DNA from: Heterostelium multicystogenum | Lineage: Eukaryota; Evosea; Eumycetozoa; Acytosteliales; Acytosteliaceae | DNA length: 45,789 nt | Reading direction: 5' to 3' | Assembly: GCA_003667245.1 (NCBI GenBank) | Contig: RCNN01000165.1 | Span: 1-45,789 of the forward strand | Part shown: piece after piece, positions 1 through 10,836 of the stretch | Numbering within the stretch: the stretch's first letter is position 1 | Layout: every line of letters begins with the position of its first letter | The notes under the pieces: model-generated | What the model saw: only the letters and a program-made list of their open reading frames with translations | The model's database searches: none | Told to the model about the DNA's origin: nothing | Position numbers and translations under genes: made by a program

Positions 1-61
1 GTTCTCCTGATTCCAATACTGACTCACCATGACGCACCAAAACAATAGTGTATTTCGACAT
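1..61 (-). CDS. 2,3-bisphosphoglycerate-dependent phosphoglycerate mutase, N-terminal fragment
   Basis: Only the first codons are present; the gene runs off the left edge. Read on the minus strand from the ATG at 59-61, the protein starts MSKYTIVLVRHGES. RHGES is the histidine-phosphatase motif whose His is phosphorylated when 3- and 2-phosphoglycerate are interconverted in glycolysis. After GES-V the frame gives LESGE, but dropping one base at 15-16 gives WNQEN, the residues expected next in dPGM enzymes. That points to a one-base insertion error at an AA pair close to the contig end. The family call rests on about 20 residues, so another member of the branch is possible, but the WN.EN context favours dPGM. 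Confidence 0.75.
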   Translation of the reverse strand, partial: MSKYTIVLVRHGESVLESGE

Positions 62-682
62 AACTGTATAAATATATATATTCTTTAACTACAACAAAAA
101 TTAATAATAAATAATGAACTGATTTTTTGTTTTTTCTTTGTAACATTTCATTTAATAAACACCCTGTTGAACAACAACAAAAATCCCAAAATAATTTAAT
201 TTAAAAATAAATGTGGTTCATTCATTCTTTTGTACACCACACATTTAGCAATGAGCATACATACTTTTGAAATCCCGGATGCGTTCGGATAAGTAATATA
301 TTTAACTCTGCCGATGTTAAAGAATACTATTTATTTAAAGACAATGAATAGATTTATATTAATAGTAACAACATTATAGATGATTGCTAGTACAAATTGT
401 ATATGATATAATAGTCGTCTTAAGAAACACGAATGAATATGAAAAGATAATATGATAGTTGTTGTCTATGTGTCATTGCTTTAATCATTAATAATATTGG
501 GTTATTAAGATTAGTTTTTGTCAAGTGATTCGATGTTTATGTAATTTCTTCTCCAATATTTCTCAAACTTCTCATTTCAAACTCGTTTTTTTTGGTTTTA
601 TATCTTTGTTTGGTTGGCAATTTTTGATTTAGAACTGGTTGAGGGGTCCCTATTTAGTTTTATCTAACAATCCAGGCTAATA
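62..682. other. Intergenic, divergent promoter region
   Basis: AT-rich spacer between the divergent phosphoglycerate mutase and PPR-like genes. No convincing ORF, RNA gene or repeat seen; it should hold both promoters. Confidence 0.6.
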
Positions 683-3600
683 ATGTTGTCGATTCAGAAT
701 CAATTATATAGATCTATTGTTAGAGGCTCATTACTCTTCAAATAGTAACACTGTCAGCACTGCCTAAATATACATTACAATCGCAGCTTTCATCATCGTC
801 ATCACATTCAAACTACTCAATATCTACTTCAACGAAACAGTACCAAAAGTTTTAACAACAAAAACACAACAACGCTCAACTGGCTTTATCTTCAACTAAA
901 GCAAACAACTAACATCCACATCGAAATTCACACAGAGGCACGTCACATGATTCACCACATTTGCATGATGATATCAATGCATAAAGATAAATCTAAAGAA
1001 AGATCCACATGAGTCTGGCTATAAATCGTAAGTACCATCGCTTGCACAAGGCCACGCAGTGTGCATTGACTCGTTTTAGTATTGTTTACTAACTGTATTG
1101 TTGGCGCAATCAATATAGGTTACAAAGGTTTATTGATCATTCGTTGCCAGAGGACATACCAAGAACACAAGAATTCTGAATGAGTTTTCGATCGGTGCTC
1201 GAAAGCAACATGTTGCTTGATTCGAAATTTACAGATCTTATGGCAAAGGCATACTGTGAGTTTGGCAAACCCCGAGTGGGCAATTGCATTGCTCAAGGAT
1301 AACAAGCGTGGCGCAGAGGCCAGTATCTCAACGGCTGAAGTCATTGTCGCCACTCTGACTCGTATCGTCAAGCAGCCAGGCTGCCCTCAAGATATTAAAC
1401 ACCACTCTCAGCAGCTTTCTCAACAGTCCAATGAGCCGCATCTTTACTAAGCACACCTACACAACACATTGGCTATCGAGGCCTACCTCGCTTTGAACGA
1501 GGAAAAGAATGCTCTTGAATCATTCAACCGTATCGATCACTCGTCCTCTGACCAACTTTTATGCACCGTTTCCTCTCATATACTTATGTACTACATTGCA
1601 TCAGGTCGCCACTTTGACTCAATAGCGTTCTTCTTCCAGCACATTTCCAATTTTTACCAGCTTTCTGGAAACTCGTTTCTTCATCAACTACATTGCCAGC
1701 TTTTATCGTGCTGGTCTCAATGAGCAGTACATCTTGGATCAGCTTTCAGAGCGCGGCCTCTGGATGCAAAAGGACCAGGTCGCGATGACCAACAATCTGA
1801 TTGTATTCTATCTTGGAACAGGCCGACATCTTGAAGCAAGAAAGATCTACACACGCTACTTAGCTCTTGGCAATAAGCCTACTCCCTTTGTACACTTTCA
1901 TTTCGTGCGTGATGCGATCATTCGAAAGGATATGGACTATGCACTTTCGTGGCTACAAGAAGCCAAAGAAAACCAATTTATCCCAAACTTTGCATCCATC
2001 CAAAAACTGGCTGAGTTGATAGTTGAGAAGAATAATTCTCAGGCCTTGGAGGAGCTTGCCGCCTACATCGGAAGCATTGATCCAAAACGTGGAATTGCCC
2101 CAAGACTTATCGTATTCAATGAGCAGAGGTAGCAAGCCTGGATTGGTAAGCTTTGCCAGGATGTTAGTCGAAAAGAGTCCCAACAAATCATATTTGACCA
2201 ACACACATCATTAGACACTACCTTCAGATCGACCAGTATGACGTGCACTCTACTGGTATGGAAGAAGAATAGTCGAATTCCAACTATCTGCAAATCATCA
2301 TTACCGTTTACAACTTTATCATCTATCATCGACGCCACAACCATATCAATTTGATAGAATATTGGGAGCGAATTCGCTCAGGTAACAGAATAGATCGATC
2401 TGTTGAGATGAAAATAATCGAAGAATATGAAACTTTCTCATTTTTTAAGGACTGTGAGATATTAGATCAATGGGATCACTCAGACTTGGATTTTGCATTA
2501 CCTGTGGCTGAAGGCAAACATGAAATCAAGAATCACTCCATCAACTCGATACCAAGACGTAATGATCGTCCCCTTGACACTAAACTAAAGCTCCTCATCT
2601 CTCAACAATCACATTCAGAGATATATAAAACATTGTTAGAATATTTCAGAGAGGGAAGCACATTGCCAGAAAAGATCCCAGTTGGAACTACTCTTCTAGA
2701 GGCAATAGTATTAATGCATTCACACGACATTCACGCACTGACTCCTTTCACATTCAACAAAGAGATTGAACCAGAAATCAAAGCAATCATTTTCAATCCA
2801 CTTTATTACTCGCTTCAGTTTAGAGATGGACTTGATAGTTTCGATGGTTTGAAATATTATCCCGTCCACCAATATATATTCTCTTCGAACTTCTGGAATA
2901 ACATTATAATTGGACTGCTACGTTCGAGCAAGCAGGTAGCTATCGACAATACAAACAAGATACTAAGGTTTATGAATGACGCTCGCATCCCATTATTAAA
3001 GTCAACAGCAGAAAGATATTGCGAGGTCTTTTTCACAGTCACCAGAACTCTTTAATGACGAAACAGTTAGAGATATCATATTAGACTTTGGATCCTCAAT
3101 TGACCGTCCATCTTTGGGATTAAGTAACTTCTGTTTGGAATTATTTTTGAAGCAAAAGAAATTTACTACTGCCCTTCAAAAGTGGAATGCGATGAGTGAG
3201 AGGAATGTACAAAACTATTAGATTAGGAGTATCTTTGGCACTTGAGAGCAATCAAATGCCATCTCTTGACAACATCACCAGCATGGAAACATGGGAAGCA
3301 ATGCTACCTGGAATCACAAAATGTACACCAGCATCGTTCTATGGTGGATTGGCCATTCACATTGCATCAACAGGATCTCCCAATGATAAGTCTACACTAG
3401 ACTCGCTTTCCAAAATTATGGATAGGCTTCTTACTTCCAATTCAAACGATATGTCATATGTTTTAGTTGCTATAGCAGGTGCATTGCAATCATTCCCAGA
3501 CCATGTTGTGCGAGCCCTCGAGCCTCTTAAACATGTTGATCAAAAAACATACAACAAACTCAAAGAACACGAGAAATCAAACGAAAAACTAGCTTTACAA

Positions 3601-3723
3601 CTAAAGAATCTTAGCATTACTCACAGCAAACCTCATAACATCAATGACATTTCGATCACAGCCATTGATAACTTTATTCGAAGCTACCACGAGGCTTCCA
3701 TAAAAGAGAAACAGCAACAATAA
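683..3723 (+). pseudogene. PPR-repeat (pentatricopeptide-like) protein, mitochondrial; reading frame broken many times
   Basis: A long helical-repeat protein with PPR character: paired helices about 35 residues apart, for example FINYIASFYRAG followed by LDQLSERGLW near 1680-1770 and NNLIVFYLGTGRHLEARKIY near 1790-1850. The probable start at 683 gives MLSIQNQLYRSIVRGSLLFK, a basic, acid-free mitochondrial presequence, then a Ser/Gln-rich stretch. A GT-AG intron fits at 1028-1118 (exon join gives YKS-LQRFIDHS). The coding thread must be followed through at least six frame changes (about 1275, 1680, 2115, 2215, 3020, 3210) plus in-frame stops at 1177 (TGA) and 1448 (TAA). The last clean pieces are 2351-3055 and 3196-3723. 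PPR proteins bind organellar RNA. I list it as broken, but sequencing error near the contig end is likelier than real decay because the protein-level signal is intact on both sides of every break. Confidence 0.65.
1028..1118 (+). other. Predicted intron in the PPR-like gene
   Basis: Begins GTAAGT, ends ATATAG, 91 bp, AT-rich, and joins two coding stretches in phase 2. Inferred only from splice sites and reading continuity. Confidence 0.5.
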
Positions 3724-3800
3724 ATGCTTCATTGTTGGATACTATACAATAATAATTAATATTTATTTCCTAAACAATGACAATGATAAGCTTTGGTTAT

Positions 3801-4873
3801 TTAACCATCATACTCCACTTCAATTTCGAAATCAAAAGTTGAAGGAGCATTCTTTTTCAAATATTGAGAAAGAAGCTGAGCGTAGTTGAGTGCACCATTC
3901 TTATTCTTTTGGGCAACACTTACATCCCAAATCATGACTCCCCCAAATGCTGGGTTATTCAAGTATGGTTGTAAAGCAGTGGTAACTTGTGATGCTGGAA
4001 TATATCCACTTCCGGCAGCTTGTGGTCCAGCTGGAAGTCCAATCATAATCTTGGTCGAAGAGTTACCAGCCCATTCAGCCCATTGTCCAAAGTTGGAATT
4101 TCCACCCAAGAGGTTGCAATAGTTGTTATAGAATTGGACGTTGACAAAATCAAACAATCCAGTGCTGAGAGCAGTGTTTGGACCTGGACCCAAGTATGCA
4201 TCTGGGTATGGGCATTGTGGAGCACCTGATACATAGAACTTCTTTGAGGAGGTGCTGAAGTACTTGTTCTTAAGAGTGGTCAAAAATACATTGTAGTTGG
4301 CTCCACCACCACCTTCAATATCTAGGTCAATACCATCGAGAACGGCATCACCGAATGGACGTGGGTATGAGTTATTACCACCCAAAAACATATTCCAAAC
4401 AGTGGAGGCAAATTGCTGTGCTTCAGATGGTGAGGAAAGACCGTAGGCACCAACAGCACCACCAAGAGAAATGGTCACAAGTTTACCCTTGCTTTGGCAG
4501 TACTTAATAGCTTCACCCATCTCTGGGCAATCCATAAGCAATGGGTAATCTGGGAAAACGTTCTGACAGATATTGGCTAGATTAATCTCTGGGAGTTGAG
4601 CACCATCGAAAGTTTCACCACTGAAGAAAACATCGACAAAAGAAAGAATGAATACATCATAGGTAGTATCGTTACAATAATAGCTCTTCAGACTTGGTTA
4701 GCTAGTTGATCATCAAATAAAAATGAACACCCGCGAGTACATACCAACATTTGTTGACTTCCATCATTTGCAGAGTCTTGTCCATAGTATGCAACCAAAT
4801 TGGAATGAGATTGCAAATCAAAACAATTGGAAATTGTGATTAATGCAAGTAGAAAGATAATAATTGATTTCAT
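3801..4873 (-). CDS. Secreted class III chitinase (GH18)
   Basis: complement(join(3801..4685,4745..4873)), 337 aa, no frame break. Residues 1-20 (MKSIIIFLLALITISNCFD) are a signal peptide. The mature protein opens LVAYYGQDS and follows hevamine-type chitinases throughout: SLGGAVGAYGL, then the catalytic DGIDLDIEGG whose Glu is the proton donor, then APQCPYPDAYLGPG, FVNVQFYNN, LPAGPQAAGSGYIP and GGVMIWD. It should cleave beta-1,4-GlcNAc polymers outside the cell or in a digestive compartment. The single 59 bp intron (4686-4744) is GTATGT..AAG and joins QQML to SYYCND in phase 0. Its Cys residues fit the disulfide-rich class III fold. A soil amoeba could use it against fungal walls or its own glycans. 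Family call is very secure; substrate in this organism is inferred. Confidence 0.92.
4686..4744 (-). other. Predicted intron in chitinase gene
   Basis: GTATGT donor at 4744, AG acceptor at 4686-4687, 59 bp; removal restores the YYGQ-to-SYYC chitinase N-terminus. Confidence 0.85.
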
Positions 4874-5833
4874 TTCTAAAGGTAAGTAAAATTTTAAAAT
4901 GAACATGGAAACTTGTTTTAGAATCAACATTAAATAGTGTTTTAGAAACAACATTAATAATGTTTTTTAGGACTTAATACCAAGATATTTTGATCAATAT
5001 TTTGGCCCGATAAATCCGATTTTTTGATCAGAAACCCAAAAAGAGGATTTTATTTTTTTAAATTCAATCAAAACAATGTAACTCTAAATACCATTTAAAA
5101 GAATGGTGGTATCCAACAATTCCATAACTATTCGAAACTACCTTAAACTTTTCAACATTTATCTTGATTTTTATGTAATAATTTATTTTAATATCTTCAT
5201 GAGAAAAACAAACAAAAAATATAATTATCTATCTTTATCAATCCAAGAAAAGAAATTACAATTAAGTATCTTTAAACATAATGTAATATAGGGTTATAAG
5301 ATATTTAGGATTAAGTTTATTTGGTTGGTAATAAATCCAATAATCAATCAATTAATCCTGAATTCTTTTAGTTAAACAACATTCAATGTGATCAAAAAAT
5401 GATACAAATTTTTTATTTAATTTTAAATGTTTTTGTTTATTTTCATTTTATTCCGATCTTAAAATATAAATATTGTTTTTGATTCCAATTTACAAGAGTT
5501 TGTTATTTACCAATAAATATTATAAGTTAGAGAGGAAAGTGTTAGAGTTGTTGCACACTATGTAGTTTTACATTAATAGTGGTGAAATATAAAAATGACT
5601 TGCTGTTGGGTAGTTGGGTTGATGTGTGGATGAATTAATATGTATGTGTAGTTGCTCATTGCTATGATATTTGACAAACATTAGATGATCACTACATCAT
5701 CATTACTTTCAATTTGACAAATAGAAAAAAGCATAACAAACAAAACAACAAGGACTAGTTATCTGTACTTGTTAAGTTTAGATAGCTTCCTAGTGGTACA
5801 ATGTGCCATCCGCTTTACGAATATAATCATTGG
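4874..5833. other. Intergenic
   Basis: Very AT-rich spacer between the chitinase start and the SGF29 stop, both minus strand. It should hold the chitinase promoter. A 62-codon AT-rich ORF here (5103-5291) has no protein-like features. Confidence 0.6.
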
Positions 5834-7285
5834 TTATTTGGAAAATAAGACTACATGTTGTGCTGCTACTTTTCTGCTTGGAGTCTGACCGTTCTCACCT
5901 TGGTCGTCATCAAAGTGAAGAGTATAAAATGAGGTCTTACTCTTGACTTTTTGTGAGCTCACGACAACAGCTGGATAAAATGTGGTGGTATCCGGAAACA
6001 TTGCAAGTACTTTGGTGTTGGCAGCAAAAGTTGGCGGCAGGGAGTTGGTTGTTGGCAGCTGAATGATATCTTTGGTGCTGACATAGAATTTTTTTGGATT
6101 CGTCCTCGTCCTCATCAATAACTTCATATTTCTGTGTCTTTGAATTGAATGAGCCAACTTTGGCAAGAATCCAGTTGTTTGACTTTTCTTTGGCGGCCAC
6201 TTGAGTTCCTGGGGGAATATGTGTGTTCGATTCTGAAGATGAGCTGACGCTCTTCTCTGATTTACTGGGGGTTGGCTCCACGGTCTTTGCTGGTGTGTTG
6301 GATTCATTGGACGACTCGCTCTTTGGTGATTCCGATGGTTGTTTGATACGCTTGGTCTTGGCGGGAGTCTGAACAACGTCTTTCTTACGTTTCAGAGAAC
6401 GCTTTTCACTCTCATCGTCGTCAGATGAAGATGAATTTGAAGATTGGTTTCCATTACCATTGTTTGAAGATCCATTGGAAATGTTCTTCATTGCTGCCGA
6501 AGATCGTTCATTTTTACTAATTTTATCTACATATTTATTTAAAGTCCTGGAAAAATTCAAAATCAAAAAGAAATTAATTAATTTGGTCAAAAATCAAAAA
6601 GCTTTTTTTTTGCAGTGATGTTTTTTCAGTGTTGGGGTTTTTGATGTGTGTGGGGGTTTAGGAGGAGTTTTGAATTAGATCTTGAGAGATTGTGTATAGA
6701 GATTAGGATAAGAAACACAAATTTGGTTTGATTTTATGTTTTTTTTTTACAAAGTTGTGGTTTTGTGTGTGTGAATGTGTGTTAACTGTATTATATTTGT
6801 CTTTAAAAAAACAACATAATATAATTAAAAGTGTCATTTTATATGATTGAATTACTTTGTTGACACCCATACTATTATTGCTATTATTTATTATTATTAT
6901 AGCTATTGTATAATATATTATAGATGTGATTGCGATTTGTATGAGACTTGAGGATTAATAATACTTACTTTTCAATTCCTTCAATATATGCTTTGTGTTC
7001 TTGATAGACTTTATATGCTTTTAAATACATTTCATTTCCGATTTCGAGTGGAAATATTACTATATTGGAGTAGTTAAGATAGTAGTGATATGTTAATTAT
7101 TATTATTGATTCTATAGGAGTAGCTACGAATGGTACTTACATTCATCGTCATCCTCTAGAATTGATGAATGATTCGATGATAGGCCAGATTCTTTCAAGA
7201 GTATCAATCTCTTGTTGTAGATCTCTGTCTCGTCTACGATCTTTTTTACCTTTCGGAGCATTGCAACTAGTTGTACCTCGGTCAT
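5834..7285 (-). CDS. sgf29: SGF29-type SAGA subunit with tandem Tudor domain
   Basis: complement(join(5834..6546,6969..7059,7141..7285)) with one frameshift. Exon 1 (MTEVQLVAMLRKVKKIVDE) and exon 2 (MYLKAYKVYQEHKAYIEGIEK) give the N-terminal coiled coil. Exon 3 has a Ser/Lys-rich linker and then the tandem Tudor: IPPGTQVAAK, NNWILAKV, YEVIDEDED, IIQLP, KVLAMFPDTTTFYPAVVV, LHFDDD. SGF29 reads H3K4me2/3 for the SAGA acetyltransferase complex in the nucleus. The frame breaks in a run of seven T (minus-strand A) near 6089-6095, exactly between DEDESKK and FYVSTKDIIQLP; six would restore it. Introns are 81 bp (7060-7140) and an unusually long 422 bp (6547-6968). In the second Tudor, the position where other SGF29 proteins have Tyr in YPxTT is Phe (FPDTT). 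Confidence 0.88.
6547..6968 (-). other. Long predicted intron in SGF29 gene
   Basis: GTAAGT donor at 6968, TTTTCCAG acceptor at 6547-6548. At 422 bp it is five to eight times longer than other introns here. The plus strand holds a G/T-rich tract (6639-6662 and 6754-6781). Confidence 0.65.
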
Positions 7286-8193
7286 TTTATATGATTGGTT
7301 GGTTTGCGAAATATATACAGAATAAGGTGATTGGTTTATTATATTGTATTAGAGTTATCAATAGATATGGCAATATGTAAATAATGATTGATATTATATC
7401 GGGTATGTTTGCACTATAGTTGAGAATTATGGCAACAGCAACTATGTGGAGGTGAAAGTGGATGTGTCAAACAGTACTGATATCTTATCATAAGTGAGTA
7501 TAATTAAACAGTAAATATATAACAACTAATATTACTATCTAACTATCTGACTTTACAGTATATTTTAGCAAAGTGAGAGATTTGAATATTGTAGTTATAG
7601 AATAAGATGAGAAACTAAACTAACTAAACTAACTAGACTAAACTTAACTAAACTTAACTAAAACAATTAAAGTATATAAATTTAGTATAAGAGAAATGTA
7701 GATTTATAACAGAAGTATATATAGTAGTGATATCTAGATATATAGTAGTAAGTAGTAAACTATAAACTATAAACTATAGAGTAGAATAGAATTGATTTGA
7801 GTTGAATTGATTGATATTGTTAACAATTATAATATATATTGGCTAAGGTGGAGAAGTGTTGTTGGGATGAGATACACCGAATAAACTGTAAGAACATAGA
7901 GTGTTTGTTTTGTTTTGTTTTTTTTAATTAATCATTTTATTTTTATTTTTATTTTTTTTCAGTTCATTTTTTATTGTTATTGGTTTCCAAAAAAATTCAA
8001 TTTCATTTTTCATTTTTCATTTTTAGAATCGTTGTTAGACAATATTATTATTATTTATTATTAGATTTATAACATTATAATAATATTTTTATTTAGATGA
8101 TTTGATTATTTTTTTTGTAACTATTTTTAAGATGAGGATTTCCCATTGGGAGAGAAATGATAATTTCAAAATTGAATACCAGGCAATTCGCCA
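7286..8193. other. Intergenic with simple repeats
   Basis: AT-rich spacer upstream of SGF29. It holds a short tandem array of ACTAAACTTA-like units (7612-7663) and T-rich tracts near 7915-8030. No coding signal seen. Confidence 0.55.
7612..7663. repeat. Short tandem repeat of ACTAAACT(TA) units
   Basis: About 50 bp made of imperfect 8-11 bp units (actaaacta, actaaactta). Visible by eye; no sign of function. Confidence 0.7.
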
Positions 8194-8565
8194 TCAGTTC
8201 CAATGCTGGAATCTCTGTTGGTACTCTCCGCTACTCATTGAATAAAGATGCTGATGGTATCTGAAGTGTATAAATAGCGTTTTTAGCCACGCTGGTGGCA
8301 TAGCTACATTGACATTCCCTTGGAATTGCCAGTATAATGGAGGAGACCTTCGAAATGAAACGACAGTTTGGGGGTGATTGGCTGAGTGTACTCTATAAAA
8401 AAGGAGTCCTACCATTTGATGGACTATTGGCTTGGTTTCTTCTAGACCAAAGGGAAATACGATTTGAATAGCAGTCGTACAAAGATAGTCAATAGCTTTA
8501 TCATGTAAAGATTGAGTAATTGAGATACTCCGACCTCTACGACCATAGTTAGAAATGGTGAATTA
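8194..8565 (-). pseudogene. Remnant of a nuclease-like gene related to the one at 10837-11988
   Basis: Read on the minus strand, two frames together give TMVVEVGVSQ, SLHDKAIDYL, TTAIQIV, then QMVGLLFYRVHSANHPQTVVSF. These match, in order, TMIIEVGVTQ, SLHSKAQRYL, TTDIQIV and QMVALLYLRNHSTRLPQTVISF of the intact gene 2.5 kb away. There is a frameshift between the VEVGVSQ and SLHDKA pieces. No N-terminal part was found, and the reading stops at 8194 after RFQHWN. It is therefore a truncated, decayed paralogue. The C-terminal Pro-rich tail of the intact gene is absent. Confidence 0.65.
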
Positions 8566-8680
8566 TCTTAATTTGCTGGTAGTATCAACTATTGCAACAT
8601 TCAGTAAGGTTAACTAGTCATTCCCTATATAATCATTTCTCAATCATAATAAATCTCAATCGTATCCAAATTAGTGTATC

Positions 8681-8928
8681 CTAAAGAGTAAATCCCGTAT
8701 TCTCTGGAACTTTGACAGCGGCGGCAGACTTCAATTCACTGGGGGATACAATGCAAGGGTTGTCAAAGAAGAAACCAATGAAATCTCCAGGAGTAATTGT
8801 TTCTCTCCAAGGTATTTGAAGAGAGTACCACAGCTTTGTTTGAATGCAACAGCATAGGGTCCATGATTGACGACACCAATAGAGTCTGACTTTGGAGTAT
8901 GACGAACTTCAACTTTAATTTCTTCCAT
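8681..8928 (-). CDS. GyrI-like (AraC effector-binding-type) domain protein, half-length
   Basis: From ATG 8926-8928 the protein starts MEEIKVEVRHTPKSDSIGVV with NHGPYAVAFKQSC, then after a one-base gap near 8803 continues ITPGDFIGFFFDNP and SELKSAAAVKVPENTGF to a TAG at 8681-8683. The H.GPY ... IG.F.DNP pattern is that of the GyrI-like small-molecule-binding domain. Full-length members are about 150 residues with two SHS2 modules; this one would be about 82 residues and holds one module. The break lies at AAA (8803-8806 region) and adding one A restores frame. It may be a decayed gene of bacterial origin or a real single-module protein. Ligand unknown. Confidence 0.55.
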
Positions 8929-9785
8929 TTTAATGTGAATTATTAATATTGTAAATCAAATTGATTCTTATTTATTATTATTTGTTAATTTGTAAACATA
9001 AGTTAGTAAATTGCTTATAAAAAAAAGAATTCAAATATTGACTCTTAGAACCTTCAATTTAAATTAGTGATTCAATCTTGGATCAAAAAGTTTGATCATA
9101 TTGGGAAAGATCCAATCAAAAAGCTGAAATGATCCCAAAAGTTATTCCAAATTGGATGTGGAAGGGCTAAAATTTTTCTTTTATCAAAATTTAAGATTTG
9201 TTTTCATAGATAGAGTTAAAATGTCCAAAAAAAAACAAGGGTTAATTTTTTTGACACTGATGGACATCCATGTTATAACCACATCATATTTGTTTAATTG
9301 ATTTTTGAAACAACACCTCATTGATAAGTCTTAATGTATTAAAGCAGTAGAGGTTACTACTTTTATAATGCAATGATCATTTTTGAGAAATCAACAACAT
9401 AATTGTGAACAGTCATCCTTATTTAGGAGTTTTATAATCAAGTGAATAAATTAGGAAGATAGTTATAAAAAAACATGGATTGTACAAGCAAAGATATGGT
9501 AATGTAAAATTTGTAAACATAATGAACTTGTTTTTTTCCAAGGCTTGTTGTCGTACATTTTGATTGAAATTAGCCAAATGAGGGTCAATAATGGGTCAAA
9601 GTTTACAATCATTTCTATACCTGAATAGTTTGTAAATTGTCCAAACAGATATTAATTACAAATACAATTAATATGTAAAAGAGAAACTATTTAAACTTGG
9701 AGTAAATGGTAAATTTCATTATCAAACAAACAAAAACTAATATTATCAAATATATTAATTAAACAAATAATTCTATAAGTAAAAA
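8929..9785. other. Intergenic, divergent promoter region
   Basis: AT-rich spacer between the GyrI-like remnant and the Cys-rich protein gene, which are transcribed divergently. Several TTTGATC/GATCAAA words lie at 9080-9125. No ORF of note. Confidence 0.55.
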
Positions 9786-10313
9786 ATGATTTCTTCTGGA
9801 TGTTGCGGATGTGGAAGCCATGGTTGTGCTGGAAACTGTGCCTATATTATCAAGGAATTGAGATGTGAATTGTCAAAGCTCTCTCAACAAGTTGCCAACC
9901 TCGAAGCCTCAAAGGTCACCACCCAAACTGTCAAGGTTCCAACTCATTTCCACAAAATCTGCAGTGCTGATTTTGCAGTTATCCCAGGATCACAAAGCAC
10001 AATTTCCATCACTCGTCCAACCAAGCTTGTTGTCTTTGTAAGTTTCCACTCACAATCAAACAAACAACAAGTCAGTGTAGATGTCACTTCTGCCCTCAAT
10101 GGAACCATTATGACCCTTGGAGGATACAATGACTACCCATGGCCAACTGGTACCAGTCTTAACCACAATAACTATGCCAATGGAGTTGCCATCACTCAAG
10201 AAGTTCTCCAGCCAGGTACCTACAACTATGATATCAGAGCAAGAGTTCGTACAGGTGGAGATCCATGCATGGCCAATGGATTCTGTTCATTGCTTGTTTT
10301 GATCCCATTGTAA
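9786..10313 (+). CDS. Cys-rich, coiled-coil, beta-rich small protein of unknown family
   Basis: 175 aa, single exon, intact. I do not recognise the family. Residues 1-18 (MISSGCCGCGSHGCAGNC) hold five Cys with Gly spacing. Residues about 19-45 (ELRCELSKLSQQVANLEAS) form a short heptad coiled coil, likely a trimer or dimer. Residues about 55-175 look like a beta-sandwich with alternating hydrophobic strands (KLVVFVSFHSQ, QVSVDVTSAL, YNYDIRARVRT, FCSLLVLIPL). There is no signal peptide or membrane span. The stalk-plus-beta-head layout recalls C1q/TNF-like or fibre-head trimers, but this is only an analogy. Codon use is strongly biased to C-ending and G-ending codons compared with neighbours, which in dictyostelids marks high expression. 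The short leader upstream is A-rich, as usual before dictyostelid starts. Confidence 0.75.
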   Translation: MISSGCCGCGSHGCAGNCAYIIKELRCELSKLSQQVANLEASKVTTQTVKVPTHFHKICSADFAVIPGSQSTISITRPTKLVVFVSFHSQSNKQQVSVDVTSALNGTIMTLGGYNDYPWPTGTSLNHNNYANGVAITQEVLQPGTYNYDIRARVRTGGDPCMANGFCSLLVLIPL

Positions 10314-10836
10314 ATCAGTACAATCGATTAGATATTCTTTTTAATAAAAACATTATCTTTTATTGAAAAAACCTTTATTTACTAAATATTAATGTTTGAT
10401 TAATTAATTACAATCTTTGTTAATTATCCCTAATCTAAATCGTTTTATTTGACATTTAATTAACATTGGGTGTAAATTGGAGATCTGATTAGATAAATTG
10501 TGTCTAAGAATGGTTTCTCAACTGAAAGCAATAGTTAGGTGACAAAAATGGAGTAGTTGATGGTGAATGACCTTCTTAAATCGACACAGGATCAAACTTT
10601 TTTATATGTAATGATTGGATGTCTCGGCTATGTTTCCTCAAAATTATTTGAAGCTTCATTGATCGTTAGTGGTGATGTAATGTTTCTTTTATTTGTGAAG
10701 AGGTATTTATATATTCATTTATAATACTTTATCTCATTCTGCATTTGTATACATTGTATCATTGAATTATTATCCCAGTTTTATCATGACCTCAGTCATA
10801 GGTAATGATAAATAATAATCAAATTATATTCTAATA
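10314..10836. other. Intergenic
   Basis: Follows the TAA of the Cys-rich gene; an AATAAA-like word (10342-10347) may be its polyadenylation signal. The rest is AT-rich promoter DNA for the next gene. Confidence 0.5.

Noticed and set aside
1120..2344. Minus-strand ORFs opposite the PPR-like gene
   Set aside because: No protein-like features, while the plus strand gives a continuous helical-repeat signal across frames.
5103..5291. 62-codon ORF in the chitinase-SGF29 gap
   Set aside because: Composition is that of AT-rich spacer DNA (Ile, Tyr, Asn, Lys, Phe); no domain, splice or homology signal.
7090..7380. 96-codon plus-strand ORF
   Set aside because: Antisense to SGF29 exon 1 and its upstream region, whose minus-strand splice structure and protein are convincing.
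9944..10129. Minus-strand ORF inside the Cys-rich gene
   Set aside because: Antisense shadow of a codon-biased gene.
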